Source: JBAYJY01 sp041664945
GTDB taxonomy: Bacteria; UBP15; UBA6099
Direction: 5' to 3'
Assembly: GCA_041664945.1 (NCBI GenBank)
Contig: JBAYJY010000174.1
Span: forward strand, 1 to 9,886
DNA length: 9,886 bases
The notes under the pieces were generated by a model. That model was not told the origin of the DNA. It made no database searches and saw nothing but the letters and a program-made list of their open reading frames with translations. A program made the translations under genes and the position numbers. Shown piece by piece: positions 1 through 6,012 of the stretch (positions are counted from its first letter, which is position 1; every line of letters begins with the position of its first letter).

Positions 1-111
1 GAAAGTATGAAAACCTTTTTGTCGGCCTGCCGACTCTTTATTCGTGCCTCAGTTGTTCACATGAGATACATTACATCATTCAATCGTCATTACCTTTACT
101 AAAGTTTTTTG
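1..111. repeat. Structured intergenic repeat, unit 1 of a ~111-bp tandem pair
   Basis: Positions 1-51 recur at 112-162 with three mismatches, so the period is 111 bp. The unit has four parts: ATGAAAACCTTTTT (7-20), a hairpin with GTCGG/CCGAC arms (21-34), a T-rich tail ending in GCCTCA (35-51), and an AT-rich part (52-111). Positions 47-111 recur near 4196 at roughly nine bases in ten. CATTCAATC at 77-85 reappears exactly 111 bp later. Function unknown. Confidence 0.8.
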
Positions 112-234
112 GAAAGTATGAAAACCTTTTTGTCGGCCGGCCGACTTTTTATTCGGGCCTCATAGATCTACTGAAGATATAAATCGACATTCAATCATTG
201 TTGCCTTTTCACGGTTATTCAAAAAGGTTTTCAT
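112..234. repeat. Structured repeat, unit 2, closed by an inverted end
   Basis: This is the second tandem unit. Its hairpin at 132-145 is a perfect palindrome, GTCGGCCGGCCGAC, followed by five T. The second half (163-220) is a diverged match to unit 1 that keeps CATTCAATC (188-196) and a CCTTT tract. It ends at 221-234 with AAAAAGGTTTTCAT, the exact reverse complement of ATGAAAACCTTTTT at 118-131 and 7-20. The array is therefore bounded by 14-bp inverted repeats. It begins 18 nt beyond the stop codon of the minus-strand gene at 253-2100, so the inverted end could help terminate that transcript. Confidence 0.75.
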
Positions 235-252
235 GCATTTAAAAAGCAGTGT

Positions 253-2100
253 TCAGTCCTGCCAGCCGAGTTGTTTGAGGCGCAGCTTCTTGAGCGAGTT
301 GTCGAGCGTTTCGCCCTCGCGCATGACGGTTACGTTGAAGTGCGCGACTTCCGATTTGAAGTGATTGAAAAGCGCCTGTTGCTGTTTCGGGGACGCCTGT
401 TTTCCGTTGACGGTGAAGAGCTTGGGAGCGGCGAGCCGGGTGTAGTCGTACCAGAGGCGCGCCTTGCGGATATGTTCCGAGTAGAGCGGGTCGCCGGCGG
501 CGAGTTTGTCCGCGCGGTCCAGCGCGGCGCCGAGCGTCTCCATCAGCGGAACGTCGAGATAGCCCATATCGGGGGCCGTATACAGATTCGCGTGTATCGT
601 TTTTGATTTGACGTGTTCGCGCTGCGCGTTGATGAAGTCCGTCATCGCGGGGGCGGCCGGCCCGTAGTAGCCGTCGACAAATTCCTTCAGAAGCGCCTCG
701 AAGTCCGCATTCGGGTTCCAGAGCATTTTAGCTATGATCCACGCCTTCAGTTCGGCCATTTCGCCGCCGTCGCTCTGATAGCTGCCCTGCGCGAAGAAGC
801 CCTTGACGCTGTTTTTGTAATAGAACGGGATATCCGCCTTGATCGCGTTCAGGTCGGGCAGCATGCCGAGGTAGTGGGCGAAATTGGTGACGTAGTGCCA
901 GGTGTAGACACGGTTGGAGATGCGGGACCACGACTTCAGGTTTTTTACGTAGTTATTGTTCAGGTAGCATTTCTGGAGCGGGTGGATGTCGCACGATGGG
1001 GCCATGTGGCAGAGGCGGATTATGACGTTCGGGCGCGGTTTCGCGTGGCGCGGCACGTTTTCGGTGTACTGATAGGCGAGCGTGTCGATCGCGACGTTGG
1101 GATATTTTTCGGCGACGGCGTCGGCGATTTTATTGACGAAATTGATGAGAGTGCCCGTGGGGCCGCCCTCCTCGCGGTCTGCGGCGACGCAGCGCGGGCA
1201 CGAACAGGTTGCGAAGTTGTCGTTCTGAGAGACGGAGATGATGGAGGGCTTTCCTTGGGTCGACTCCGCGAGTTCGAGAACGCGTTCCCTGACGATCCTG
1301 AGCACGTCTGGGTTCGTGAGGCAGAGTTGCCCGTTGGGGATGCGCTCGCCGGCGATCATGGAGAAGTATTCGGGGTGGTCCTTGAAATATTTGTCGGGAG
1401 GCACGAGAGCCGCGGCGGTGTGCACGAAGCCGCCGACGTAAGACGTGCCGCCGCCGTGCCGCTCGTCGAGATGGAAGGACATTCCGTTCGAGCGGTTGCG
1501 GGCCGCCCAGTCGGGGTCGAACGCTTCGTTGAAGAACGGTTCGCGGTACTCCATGGCGGGTTTCTGGCTGTCTTCGAGGCCGCTCAGGTCGATCCTGTCG
1601 CGCCTGGGGATGATCGTGGTGTCCTTTGCGAGCCAGCGGACGCCGAGATGGTCCTCGAGCAGCCCGTAAACGCCGTACAGCGTTCCGCGCTGCCCGCCGC
1701 CGCGTATCGCCGCGTCGGCGCCGCGCGCGCGAAGGATGAAACCGTCCATGCCCAGAGGCGCGAGCTCCGAATCCGGAACAATCGCCGCGCCGCGGCGGGT
1801 TTCGCCGATCAGCAACGCGCACCTGCCGGCGGCGTCCTTCTCGGCGGCGATCTCCAGCCGGGCGCCGCTGATTTTTTCCAAAAACGACTGCGCCTCAGCC
1901 GCCGCGTACTTCTCAACCTCGCTCGCGGCGTCCGGAATAACTATCGCGCACGATGACGCGCCTCCGCTCGCGAGCGCCGGGCCGCTCTGCCCCGCGCTCA
2001 CCGTTCGCGCCGGCCTCAAGCCGAAACACAGAGCCGCCAGCAACACTGCCGCCGCAACTGCAAACGCAGGCTTCAAACTCTGCGACTTTGACTTTTTCAT
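253..2100 (-). CDS. Secreted DUF4838 domain protein (alpha-glucuronidase N-domain-like)
   Basis: A 615-residue exported protein, probably acting on carbohydrates outside the cytoplasm; the substrate is unknown. Residues 1-36 form a signal peptide: Lys-rich start, hydrophobic core at about 12-28, likely cleavage after VSA (34-36). Residues ~50-165 resemble the domain found at the N-terminus of GH67 alpha-glucuronidases, ending in GTLYGVYGLLEDHLGVRWLA. Residues ~185-450 fit DUF4838: the RNRSNG stretch (201-206), HPEYFSMIAGER (242-253), QLCLTNP (258-264) and a Cys trio C299/C301/C304 in SQNDNFATCSCPRC. The helical C-terminus is unassigned. The length is normal for DUF4838 proteins. The ATG start has GGAGA at 2108-2112, seven bases upstream. 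It is transcribed alone, divergently from the receiver gene. Family call is firm; enzymatic activity is inference. Confidence 0.85.
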   Translation of the reverse strand: MKKSKSQSLKPAFAVAAAVLLAALCFGLRPARTVSAGQSGPALASGGASSCAIVIPDAASEVEKYAAAEAQSFLEKISGARLEIAAEKDAAGRCALLIGETRRGAAIVPDSELAPLGMDGFILRARGADAAIRGGGQRGTLYGVYGLLEDHLGVRWLAKDTTIIPRRDRIDLSGLEDSQKPAMEYREPFFNEAFDPDWAARNRSNGMSFHLDERHGGGTSYVGGFVHTAAALVPPDKYFKDHPEYFSMIAGERIPNGQLCLTNPDVLRIVRERVLELAESTQGKPSIISVSQNDNFATCSCPRCVAADREEGGPTGTLINFVNKIADAVAEKYPNVAIDTLAYQYTENVPRHAKPRPNVIIRLCHMAPSCDIHPLQKCYLNNNYVKNLKSWSRISNRVYTWHYVTNFAHYLGMLPDLNAIKADIPFYYKNSVKGFFAQGSYQSDGGEMAELKAWIIAKMLWNPNADFEALLKEFVDGYYGPAAPAMTDFINAQREHVKSKTIHANLYTAPDMGYLDVPLMETLGAALDRADKLAAGDPLYSEHIRKARLWYDYTRLAAPKLFTVNGKQASPKQQQALFNHFKSEVAHFNVTVMREGETLDNSLKKLRLKQLGWQD

Positions 2101-2162
2101 AACTCGTTCTCCGTTCGTTCCGGATTCGTCTATAGTAACCGGATTCGTGTTTGGTTTTATCC

Positions 2163-2191
2163 ATTTTATTAGTTTTCATTGTTTAAGTAAA
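2163..2191 (-). promoter_or_regulatory. Predicted sigma70-like promoter of the DUF4838 gene
   Basis: On the minus strand the -35 element is TTTACT (2186-2191), the spacer is 17 bp, and the -10 element is TAAAAT (2163-2168). That is 4/6 and 5/6 of consensus. The start point would lie near 2154-2158, giving a leader of about 55 nt. No experimental support; chosen as the best-spaced pair in this interval. Confidence 0.5.
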
Positions 2192-2206
2192 ATGAATTGT
2201 ACAAAA

Positions 2207-2222
2207 CGTGACGCAGATCACA
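2207..2222. promoter_or_regulatory. CRP/FNR-family-like operator
   Basis: CGTGACGCAGATCACA reads on the minus strand as TGTGA-N6-TCACG, nine of the ten half-site bases of the E. coli CRP consensus TGTGA-N6-TCACA. Flanking T-rich sequence also fits. Its centre (2214.5) is about 57-61 bp upstream of the predicted DUF4838 start point, close to the class I activator position. It lies about 95 bp from the possible receiver-gene start. Whether this organism has a matching regulator is unknown. Confidence 0.45.
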
Positions 2223-2334
2223 CGAAATTCTTTTGTTTTTATGTTTCATCATCGGGAAATACGGGAAAAGTAAACACAAGAGCGCTGGGCTTAGTTTATA
2301 TATATGTGTGAAATAACAAATTGGACAATGAGCA

Positions 2335-2772
2335 TTGAGTAAAATCGGCGAAAACGGTGACAAAACAATTCTTGTCGTCGATGACGACAAAGATATGAAC
2401 GATCTGATCTGCGCGATTCTGTCCGAAGCGGGCTACAAAACGATTTCGGTCGCGAGCGGCGAAAAAGGCCTCGAAAGCGCGCATCAGGACAGGCCGGACC
2501 TCGTTCTTCTCGATATTCAGTTGCCTCGAATGGACGGCATTGAAGTCTGCCGGGCCATTTCCTCCAACGAGGATACTAAAGCCATCCCTGTCATAATGGT
2601 GACTATCAAAAAAGAACTCTCAGTCAAATTATCCTCTTATATCGCCGGCGCCCGCAGGTTTATTTCCAAGCCTTTCGGCGTGGAAGAGCTCGTAGACGAA
2701 GTCAGAAAAACACTCCGCCAAACCGGCATTCCGCAACATATCAACAACGAATTGTTCGATCCGCGCGATTAA
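2335..2772 (+). CDS. Single-domain response regulator (CheY-like receiver)
   Basis: A 145-residue protein that is almost only a receiver domain, so it should act by phosphorylation-dependent contacts with partner proteins rather than by DNA binding. Visible landmarks are the acidic triplet D16-D17-D18, the phospho-acceptor D60 in DLVLLDIQLPRMDG, T90 and K112-P113 in ISKPF. All catalytic positions are present. The usual acidic AGADDY-type segment here reads AGARRF (104-109). About 15 residues follow the domain. The start must be TTG at 2335, because an in-frame TGA lies at 2329-2331; the ribosome site is weak (GGAC at 2323-2326). A TATATATAT run (2297-2305) could hold the -10 element. No histidine kinase or output protein is adjacent, so its pathway is unknown. 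Confidence 0.88.
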   Translation: MSKIGENGDKTILVVDDDKDMNDLICAILSEAGYKTISVASGEKGLESAHQDRPDLVLLDIQLPRMDGIEVCRAISSNEDTKAIPVIMVTIKKELSVKLSSYIAGARRFISKPFGVEELVDEVRKTLRQTGIPQHINNELFDPRD

Positions 2773-2787
2773 CGCGATTAATTTTTT
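2768..2787 (+). terminator. Weak hairpin plus T-run after the receiver gene
   Basis: ATTAA (2768-2772) can pair with TTAAT (2778-2782) around a CGCGA loop, followed by a T-run to 2787. The stem is only 5 bp and all A/T. It arises from a tandem 9-mer, CGCGATTAA at 2764-2772 and 2773-2781, and includes the stop codon. Terminator activity is uncertain. Confidence 0.3.
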
Positions 2788-3011
2788 ACGGCAATCTTTC
2801 CCTTTACTTTTCCTTCATTCAATCTGCTTGATTCTCTGATATCATCTGATTATTCATTTATTTCCCCATTCCCTTCCGCCCATGGCCATATCAACTAATC
2901 GTGTTCATGCGTGTCCGCATCATGGCAGTTTTGCATGATTTTCTGTTTCCTGACATCTTGTCGGCCATGATATTGGCTCTTGTCAAGCATGCAAGATCAT
3001 CCTTAATCCAG

Positions 3012-3336
3012 ATTTCCACATTGTTTTCACTTTTCCACATAAATTAGCGCGACCAATTAGCTATTATTTCTTTCCAACCTTTTCATGCATTCAAATAGCG
3101 CTCGTTAGGACGCCATTTAATGGGGCATTATTTGTATAGGTTTAGGCCCTTCATCTCAAGCATACTTATACCATGTTTCCGCTTCGCTTACTTCTTTAAC
3201 ATTCAATCAATCTTTTGCGTGCCAAAGCCGACCGCTTGTGGATAACACCCCGTCCAACAAACGGCATTTTCGCCTCCTGCCCCCTTCTTTGTGCGGAAAA
3301 AGACCACGCCTTTCGGACGCCCGCCTTTTATCCACC
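3012..3336. other. Loose cluster of DnaA-box-like 9-mers
   Basis: TGTGGATAA at 3237-3245 is a perfect DnaA box (TTATCCACA) on the minus strand. TTTTCCACA (3031-3039) and TTATCCACC (3328-3336) each differ by one base, and ATTTCCACA (3012-3020) by two. No replication gene (dnaA, dnaN, gidA, parAB, rep) is nearby and the flanking genes point into the interval, which is unlike a normal oriC. This may be chance in AT-rich sequence. Confidence 0.2.
3196..3267 (-). CDS. Possible 23-residue basic peptide with a perfect ribosome site
   Basis: The ATG at 3265-3267 is preceded at 5 nt by AGGAGG (3273-3278), the best Shine-Dalgarno match I noticed in the window. The frame encodes a short basic peptide (MPFVGRGVIHKR, then SALARKRLIEC) and stops at 3196-3198. 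No signal peptide or membrane segment is visible and I do not recognise it. The same frame is open upstream for about 19 codons beyond the ATG, so it could equally be the 3' remnant of a decayed gene. Confidence 0.2.
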   Translation of the reverse strand: MPFVGRGVIHKRSALARKRLIEC

Positions 3337-3569
3337 GTAATCAATATCATGTATGTTTGAGTTTGCGCTCTATTAAACCGCCGAGTCCATTTAATCTTGC
3401 GCGCTTCAACATTTCAACAATATCGCTACCGCCTTAACGTATATCATATTGCAACTACAGTACGACTTTCATTGACGGGCTCTAAGTCCAAACAAAAAGT
3501 GGCATTAAGGCATTACGGTGGCGACTTGCCGTTTAACAAGGCTTTTTGGGGCATTTTATGCCGTAATAT

Positions 3570-3927
3570 TCAATAATAGTTCCGTATTGCCGCTGTATCC
3601 CTAAGAATAACCCTGACAAAATCGAACTTAGTCATAGGCAAGGCAATTTCCTCAGAAATAAGCGTCTTTCGCTGGGCCAAGCCTTTACTTTAGCCATAAA
3701 TCCGGAGAACATCCTAATAAACGGTATGCCAAACGCGAGAAAACAGGCAAGAGCGCGAAATGGAAGCCCTTAAGCTTGCCCCGACAGATTGCGTAATCCG
3801 TTATAGCAGAAACGATAGGAATCAGTGAGAAAACAGCCACAGCCCACGTCAGCGACATCCTCAGAAAATTACACTTGGAAGCCCGCACAAAAGCCGCCGC
3901 CTTCGCATGGAAACAGGGTCGGAACAT
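3570..3927 (-). pseudogene. Decayed membrane-protein fragment
   Basis: An 80-codon open stretch (3685-3927) begins MFRPCFHAKAAAF and contains a hydrophobic segment at about residues 28-43 (AVAVFSLIPIVSAI), then DYAICRGKLKGFHFALLPVF and a second weakly hydrophobic stretch. It stops abruptly at 3685-3687. A one-base frame change there opens a further 39 codons, to a TGA at 3570-3572, ending TKFDFVRVILRDTAAIRNYY. The codon use looks like genuine coding sequence, there is no convincing ribosome site, and neither frame is a complete domain. The pattern of two membrane-like segments split by a basic loop vaguely recalls the C-terminus of membrane-bound family-2 glycosyltransferases, but this is a guess. 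It could also be a real small membrane protein ending at 3685. Confidence 0.35.
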
Positions 3928-4103
3928 ATTTTCATATTACTTGCCGTTTTGTTGCCTTTCACCATATATGGAAGGGTTATGAAATAAGGACGGCATTGGT
4001 CTTTAGTCGTTGGGCGTTAAACTAATATGAACTAAATAATTAAGATGATGAAAATGCTGAAAAGGGGATAAATATTACGCCTCCGGCGTGAGAGAAGGCG
4101 ACG

Positions 4104-4298
4104 GTCGGTCAGCCGACTCTTTATTCAGGCCTCGGAAAGCAGGTACAGGCAGTGTAAATATCCTTGTCCCTGTTTTCCGATTTATGCGTTCTTGGCCTCA
4201 GTTGTTCACATGAGATACATTACATAATTCAATAGCCATTACCTTTACTAATGTTTTTGAAAAGAATGAAAACACTTTTTTTCAAAAAAGGTTTTCAT
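4104..4298. repeat. Structured repeat, third copy, interrupted
   Basis: This is the same family as 1-234. The hairpin GTCGG-TCAG-CCGAC (4104-4117) keeps the stem but changes the loop, and is followed by TCTTTATTC and AGGCCTC. The second half (4196-4279) matches 47-131 with one single-base indel and a few substitutions. Between them lie 60 extra bases (4134-4193) absent from copy 1, with GGCCTC on each side (4128-4133 and 4194-4199). The copy ends in ATGAAAAC/GTTTTCAT arms (4266-4273 and 4291-4298). As at the left end, it sits just 3' of a minus-strand gene, in the same orientation. Confidence 0.75.
4266..4298 (-). terminator. Hairpin at the 3' end of the CoA-transferase operon
   Basis: An 8-bp stem, ATGAAAAC (4266-4273) with GTTTTCAT (4291-4298), continues after a two-base internal mismatch into five T/A pairs around a 3-nt loop. 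Read on the minus strand it lies 61 nt beyond the scoB stop and is followed by a U-rich stretch, as in an intrinsic terminator. It is also the end of the repeat copy, so the repeat may serve as the terminator. Confidence 0.5.
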
Positions 4299-4359
4299 GT
4301 ATTTTGCGGAGAAAAAATGGATTCCCGGTCTCCGCCGGGAAGGCCGGGCTGTATTACGA

Positions 4360-5034
4360 TTACTGTACCGTCCAGGGTTTTGCCCGGTCGATGATAAGAG
4401 GCGGCTCGGTCAGTTTCTGAACATCTTCGGGTGTCCAGCCGGGAGCTATCTCGCGCAGGACCAGCCCTTCGGCGGTGACGTCGATCACCGCGATGTCGGT
4501 AACGATGGTGGATACGCATCTTTTCGCGGTCAGGGGATAGGAACACTCGCGCACGATTCGCTTTTCGCCGTCATTGGTGACGTGCTTCATCATAACGATC
4601 ACTTTGCGCGCGCCGACGGCGAGGTCCATCGCGCCGCCGAAGCTTCCTAATTTGCGGTTGGGGAGTTTCCAGTTTGCGAGGTCTCCACTTTCCGAGACCT
4701 GAAAGCCGCCCAGCACTGTCGAGTCCAGGTGGCCGCCGCGAATCATGTCGAACGCGGTGGCGCTGTCCATGAATGAGGCGCCGGTGATGACGGTGACGTT
4801 TTCGTCTCCGGCATTGCCGAGGTCCTTATCCTCCGCGCCCGGTTCGGCTCGCGGGCCTACGCCGAGCACGCCGTTCTCGGCCTGGAACATTATCTGTTTA
4901 TCCGCCTTGATGTGGTTGGCCACCAGCATCGGCATGCCGATGCCAAGGTTTACGAAATAATCGCCATCCAGTTCATGCGCCACTCTCTCGGCCATTTCTT
5001 CAATCGTCATCAATGTCTCAGTTTTACTCGCCAT
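4360..5034 (-). CDS. scoB: 3-oxoacid CoA-transferase subunit B
   Basis: The 224-residue beta subunit of a class I CoA-transferase, which moves CoA between a 3-oxo acid and an acyl-CoA donor such as succinyl-CoA or acetyl-CoA in the cytoplasm. The catalytic glutamate is E53 in FQAENGVLGVGP. Other family motifs are VNLGIGMPMLVA (28-39), ASFMDSATAFDMIRGGH (86-102), GGAMDLAVGARKV (133-145) and CSYPLTAKRCVSTIVTDIAV (164-183). The length is full for the family. The ATG at 5034 overlaps the end of scoA by 11 bp, and GGAGG (5041-5045) lies 6 nt upstream inside scoA, so the subunits are translationally coupled. A second Met (residue 9) is a less likely start. The exact substrate (acetoacetate, 3-oxoadipate or another acid) cannot be told, as no pathway partner is adjacent; the ScoB, AtoA and PcaJ names all apply to this fold. 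Confidence 0.92.
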   Translation of the reverse strand: MASKTETLMTIEEMAERVAHELDGDYFVNLGIGMPMLVANHIKADKQIMFQAENGVLGVGPRAEPGAEDKDLGNAGDENVTVITGASFMDSATAFDMIRGGHLDSTVLGGFQVSESGDLANWKLPNRKLGSFGGAMDLAVGARKVIVMMKHVTNDGEKRIVRECSYPLTAKRCVSTIVTDIAVIDVTAEGLVLREIAPGWTPEDVQKLTEPPLIIDRAKPWTVQ

Positions 5035-5710
5035 TTCCTGCCTCCACTATACGATGCACAAACACGCATGGCGTCATAACATCGTTGGGATCTATGCCGC
5101 CGGGTTCCACAATATGTTCCACTTCCGCTATCGTCGTCTTTGCCGCCATCGCCATCAACGGATTGAAATTCCGCGCGCTTTTCCGGTAAACCAAATTGCC
5201 GAGCGAGTCCGACCGGTAGGCTTTGACCAGAGCGAAATCCGCTTTCAGGGCGAATTCCAAGAGCATCTCGCGGCCGTCTATCACGCGGACTTCCTTGCCG
5301 ACGCCGGCCTCCGTGCCCACGCCGACCGGAGTGTAGAAGGCGCCTATTCCTGCGCCGCCGGCCCGGATGCGCTCGGCCAGAGTTCCCTGCGGCACGAGTT
5401 CAACCTCGACCTTTCCATCCAGCGCGGCCCGCTCAAGGCGGCTCACCTTTTTCGGAGATCCAAAAACGGCAAAACAGGTGATCACCTTCTTCACCATCCC
5501 CGCCTCTATAAGAATGTCTACGTCAATGGGATTTTTCCAACCGCCGCTTGCGTCATTCCTGACAATCGTAAGATTTTTCGGCCCCTTCTCGCGCAAGGCC
5601 AGCAACAACCGGGAGGGCGTGCCACGTCCGGTAAATCCGCCAACCATAACGGTGGCCTGATCCCCGATGTCCGCTACTGCTTCCGCAAAGCCGGCATATA
5701 CTTTATTCAC
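5024..5710 (-). CDS. scoA: 3-oxoacid CoA-transferase subunit A
   Basis: The 228-residue alpha subunit that pairs with ScoB. It supplies the CoA-binding glycine-rich loop, here GGFTGRGTP (24-32). Other family motifs are VPQGTLAERIRAGGAG (106-121), FYTPVGVGT (125-133), RNFNPLMAMAA (180-190) and GGIDPNDVMTPCVFV (204-218). The start is GTG at 5708-5710; no ATG exists upstream before an in-frame TAG at 5741-5743, and GGGG at 5717-5720 is a modest ribosome site. It is first in a two-gene operon, with a leader of about 120 nt from the predicted promoter at 5840-5867. Subunits A and B are complete and separate rather than fused as in the mitochondrial SCOT enzyme. Confidence 0.92.
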   Translation of the reverse strand: MNKVYAGFAEAVADIGDQATVMVGGFTGRGTPSRLLLALREKGPKNLTIVRNDASGGWKNPIDVDILIEAGMVKKVITCFAVFGSPKKVSRLERAALDGKVEVELVPQGTLAERIRAGGAGIGAFYTPVGVGTEAGVGKEVRVIDGREMLLEFALKADFALVKAYRSDSLGNLVYRKSARNFNPLMAMAAKTTIAEVEHIVEPGGIDPNDVMTPCVFVHRIVEAGNGE

Positions 5711-5839
5711 AGCGAACCCCGTTTCCTTGGCCCGTCCCGCCTACTCCGCTTGCCCATCTCTGAATAACCATGAATCCCGGTATCTTCAGAGCCTCCACAA
5801 TCCCCTATAGAGCTTCCGCCAAGATGCTAAACTCCGGTA

Positions 5840-5867
5840 ATTATAGTGAAACTCAAAACATTGTAAA
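5840..5867 (-). promoter_or_regulatory. Predicted sigma70 promoter of the CoA-transferase operon
   Basis: On the minus strand, TTTACA (-35, 5862-5867) is followed by a 16-bp spacer and a perfect TATAAT (-10, 5840-5845). This is the best promoter-like pair in the window. Transcription would start near 5833, leaving a leader of about 120 nt before the GTG start of scoA. Confidence 0.65.
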
Positions 5868-5953
5868 CAATTGATAGGATTTTTAGAAATAACGTCCTGC
5901 CTATTTTTGTCCTGGATTCGAGCGCAAGCTGCAACGGGCTGATAAGCGCTACA

Positions 5954-5970
5954 TTTTATGCTTTAGCTGT
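5954..5970. repeat. 17-nt sequence shared with the 8781-8950 repeat
   Basis: TTTTATGCTTTAGCTGT occurs identically at 8856-8872, where it spans the junction of the two 90-bp units. Here it sits immediately upstream of the -10 element for the DUF3795 gene, in the same orientation. Confidence 0.6.
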
Positions 5971-5978
5971 GGTATTAT
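5970..5978 (+). promoter_or_regulatory. Extended -10 promoter candidate for the DUF3795 gene
   Basis: TGGTATTAT fits the extended -10 form TGnTATAAT with one mismatch in the hexamer. No good -35 is seen, which is normal for extended -10 promoters. The transcript would begin near 5985, consistent with translation from 6013 rather than from the ATG at 5977 that overlaps this element. Confidence 0.4.
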
Positions 5979-6012
5979 GATAGGCAAGTCGGGGTTAAAC
6001 AGATCTATTAAA

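Larger units (their letters stand above)
2788..4103. other. Long interval without a normal gene, between convergent genes
   Basis: No open frame here resembles an intact protein. From about 2790 to 3480 the plus strand is pyrimidine-rich: in 2821-2880 I count 18 C to 5 G and 26 T to 11 A. It contains scattered fragments related to the structured repeat (TTTTCATGCATT at 3080-3091, CATTCAATC at 2816-2824 and 3200-3208), a decayed coding fragment (3570-3927), a 23-codon ORF with a good ribosome site (3196-3267), DnaA-box-like 9-mers (3012-3336), and nested inverted repeats: TGCCGT (3942-3947) with ACGGCA (3990-3995) around CCATATATGG (3962-3971). I recognise no structured RNA family. The simplest reading is a stretch of decayed genes and repeats. 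Confidence 0.6.

Noticed and set aside
1..234. CRISPR array
   Set aside because: The direct repeats are about 51 bp with a partly similar 60-bp remainder and only two units. The so-called spacers are diverged copies of each other, and no cas gene is present.
613..1956. 447-codon open frame on the plus strand
   Set aside because: It is antisense to the DUF4838 gene. Its translation is Val/Arg/Asp-rich without domains, as expected from the shadow of a GC-rich gene, while the minus-strand protein has a signal peptide and family motifs.
2328..2342. Four-codon ORF (ATGAGCATTGAGTAA) overlapping the TTG start of the receiver gene
   Set aside because: Translational coupling is conceivable, but such short frames are common by chance and nothing else supports it.
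3531..4022. GTTTAAC (3531-3537) and GTTAAAC (4016-4022) as integron attC core sites, with the nested inverted repeat at 3942-3995
   Set aside because: The two 7-mers are about 480 bp apart, far beyond an attC site, the inner arms do not pair next to them, and there is no integrase or cassette array.
5054..5767. 237-codon open frame on the plus strand
   Set aside because: It lies opposite scoA, whose family motifs are unmistakable; the plus-strand translation is rich in His and Arg and shows no domain.
5977..6012. Upstream ATG at 5977 as the start of the DUF3795 protein
   Set aside because: It overlaps the best -10 element, has no ribosome site, and adds 12 residues absent from the usual family N-terminus.
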